Part shown: in pieces, positions 14,672 through 15,769 of the stretch
Layout: every line of letters starts with the position of its first letter
Position numbering within the stretch: the first letter of the stretch is position 1
Position numbers and translations under genes: made by a program
Assembly (NCBI GenBank): GCA_036961445.1
Contig: JBALVO010000086.1
Coordinates: 1 to 15,769 of the forward strand
Length of the DNA: 15,769 nucleotides
Direction of reading: 5' to 3'
DNA from: JBALVO01 sp036961445
GTDB lineage: Bacteria > Pseudomonadota > Gammaproteobacteria > Pseudomonadales > Halieaceae
Notes under the pieces: model-generated
What the model was told of the DNA's origin: nothing
Database searches by the model: none
Seen by the model: the letters and a program-made list of their open reading frames with translations, nothing else

Positions 14672-15496
14672 ATGTCCAAACTGCCGGCAGAACATGCGTT
14701 TCTAGACCTGTCTGATTATGGCCGGGCCCCTGCACGCAGGATTGCGTATGCCTTTAAAGACACTGCCATTACGCCGATACATGTAACCTTGATGTTTGTC
14801 CTGGCTGGAGCCGTCGCGATCTTATGCATCCTGTCTGAGCAGCTCTGGTTAGCAGCCTTCTTTCTGATACTGAAATCTATTCTTGATGCAGCAGACGGTG
14901 AGTTGGCACGAGTAAAGGAGACACCCTCATATACCGGGCGCTACTTTGACTCTGTCTCCGATATTATTCTGAACTTTTTCTTCCTATGCAGTATTAGCTA
15001 CATCACCCACGGTGCGCTTTTGTGGGCGGTTATAGCCTTTGTTGCCATGCAACTGCAGGGCACGCTATACAACTACTACTACGTGATTCTGCGCAACAAA
15101 TTCGATGGAGATAAAACCAGTCGAATATTTGAGGATAAGCCTCCCGTGGCACTGCCCGGGGAAAAGCAGAGTACCGTTGATATTTGGTTCTGGATTTATA
15201 ACGGTTGTTACAGCGCTTTCGACAAGGCAATATATTTGATGGATAGACATGCTGAGCAGGGTCAATATTATCCCAAATGGTTTATGACGGCGGTATCGGC
15301 GTTTGGCCTGGGATTTCAGTTATTGATTATCAGTGTGATGTTATGCTTGGGCATGGCTGAGTATATTATTGCTTTCTTTATCGGCTATTCGATATTGATA
15401 CTCGTTTTCATCACTATGCGGAAATACCTTAACCGGTCAAGAACGGGCAATGAGTTATCAGCTGTAAACCTGGGCCGAAAATCCGATGAATTTTGA
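14672..15496 (+). CDS. CDP-alcohol phosphatidyltransferase family membrane enzyme
   Basis: This 274-residue integral membrane enzyme would join an alcohol to a CDP-activated lipid or polyol with release of CMP, as in phospholipid synthesis. The full signature D-x2-DG-x2-AR-x8-G-x3-D-x3-D is present as Asp72, Asp75-Gly76, Ala79-Arg80, Gly89, Asp93 and Asp97. About six hydrophobic stretches can be seen (near 36-54, 57-71, 98-112, 115-128, 207-226 and 229-248). Residues 140-200 form a hydrophilic loop, longer than in phosphatidylglycerophosphate synthase, so the alcohol acceptor is open. ATG 14672 (MSKLPAEHAF) with AGGA at 14655-14658 is preferred to the TTG at 14618 or ATG at 14624. The TGA stop overlaps the ATG of the following hydrolase remnant. 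Confidence 0.85.
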   Translation: MSKLPAEHAFLDLSDYGRAPARRIAYAFKDTAITPIHVTLMFVLAGAVAILCILSEQLWLAAFFLILKSILDAADGELARVKETPSYTGRYFDSVSDIILNFFFLCSISYITHGALLWAVIAFVAMQLQGTLYNYYYVILRNKFDGDKTSRIFEDKPPVALPGEKQSTVDIWFWIYNGCYSAFDKAIYLMDRHAEQGQYYPKWFMTAVSAFGLGFQLLIISVMLCLGMAEYIIAFFIGYSILILVFITMRKYLNRSRTGNELSAVNLGRKSDEF

Positions 15497-15639
15497 TGGA
15501 ATACTACAGCTTCGACTTCCATCGTGACTATATACTCCGCCTGGTTGAGCACCTTAATCTAAGCAACATTATCCTGGTGGTGCAAGACTGGGACAGAACG
15601 ATAGCGCAGGCGGCGCTGGAGGAATTCGGCGATATCTAA
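15496..15639 (+). pseudogene. Remnant of a haloalkane dehalogenase-like alpha/beta hydrolase
   Basis: A 47-residue frame starts at an ATG overlapping the previous stop (TGATG) and ends at TAA 15637-15639. Its first 32 residues, with YSFDFHRDYILRLVEHLNL and NIILVVQDW, match the helix-strand-elbow around the aspartate nucleophile of haloalkane dehalogenases (usual form VVQDWGG). After QDW the Gly-Gly is missing and the text jumps to DRTIAQAALEEFGDI, which resembles the C-terminal helix of the same enzymes. The intact family has about 290-310 residues, so both the N-terminal part and the middle, including the cap and the catalytic His, are gone. I read it as a decayed gene with an internal deletion. 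Activity is not expected. Confidence 0.6.
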
Positions 15640-15696
15640 ACGTTGTGGGAGACAGGAAGACGGCCAAATTCCATCCCGGCCGGCTGGAGAGGCACA

Positions 15697-15769
15697 ATGG
15701 CGGTACTGATTTTCCGTTTAAATGGCGTGTCTGACGAGGAGGCGCAGGATGTCCGCGATTTGTTGTCGG
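15697..15769 (+). CDS. DUF6164 family protein, N-terminal part (runs off the window)
   Basis: ATG 15697 follows a good GGAGAGG at 15685-15691 and opens a frame to the window edge. The 24 visible residues (MAVLIFRLNGVSDEEAQDVR and four more) match the start of small DUF6164 proteins, whose N-terminus reads roughly M-x-x-L-L-F-R-L-x-x-V-P-x-D-E. These are short proteobacterial proteins of unknown function, often with membrane segments in the second half, which lies outside the window. The gene stands 57 bases after the hydrolase remnant. Confidence 0.6.
   Translation, partial: MAVLIFRLNGVSDEEAQDVRDLLS

Overview
The window looks like chromosomal DNA of a marine-type gammaproteobacterium, perhaps from the Halieaceae or Spongiibacteraceae side of the Cellvibrionales. 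This rests only on gene content and moderate GC, without any search: an outer-membrane phospholipase A (so Gram-negative), a wax ester synthase/DGAT with short-chain dehydrogenases (SDRs), an AraC regulator of the Arabinose_bd type, MtfA, EthD, DUF2505 and DUF6164 proteins. No rRNA, tRNA, CRISPR array, integrase or insertion sequence was seen.

Layout. (1) 1-1524: the last codons of an unidentified gene, then a secreted OMPLA-like phospholipase. (2) 1525-3971: a convergent, structured intergenic spacer; a membrane-anchored zinc-free MDR oxidoreductase on the minus strand; and a divergent AraC-family regulator. (3) 4360-9056: a compact plus-strand operon of WS/DGAT acyltransferase, SDR, SDR and RPE65-type carotenoid oxygenase. 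The first three genes are joined by 4-base ATGA overlaps, and 37 bases precede the oxygenase. (4) 9106-11339: a DUF2505 (START-like) gene divergent from a pair encoding an acetoacetate-decarboxylase-fold protein without the lysine and an EthD-domain protein. (5) 14208-11470, minus strand: crotonase-like enzyme, MtfA-type metallopeptidase, a small unrecognised ORF, and a patatin lipase that overlaps it by GTGA. (6) 14672-15769: a CDP-alcohol phosphotransferase, a remnant of a haloalkane-dehalogenase-like hydrolase, and the start of a DUF6164 gene.

How the genes may work together. The strongest theme is lipid and isoprenoid chemistry: phospholipase, patatin, acyl-CoA acyltransferase, SDRs, crotonase and a phospholipid headgroup transferase. 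The most interesting unit is the operon at 4360-9056. Its enzyme classes (RPE65-family oxygenase, two retinol-dehydrogenase-like SDRs, acyl-CoA:alcohol acyltransferase) match those that interconvert retinal, retinol and retinyl esters in the animal visual cycle. A bacterial pathway that cleaves a carotenoid or stilbene, changes the redox state of the aldehyde and stores the alcohol as an ester is a reasonable but untested inference. Against it stands the topology: the oxygenase carries a Tat/lipoprotein signal while the SDRs carry no export signal.
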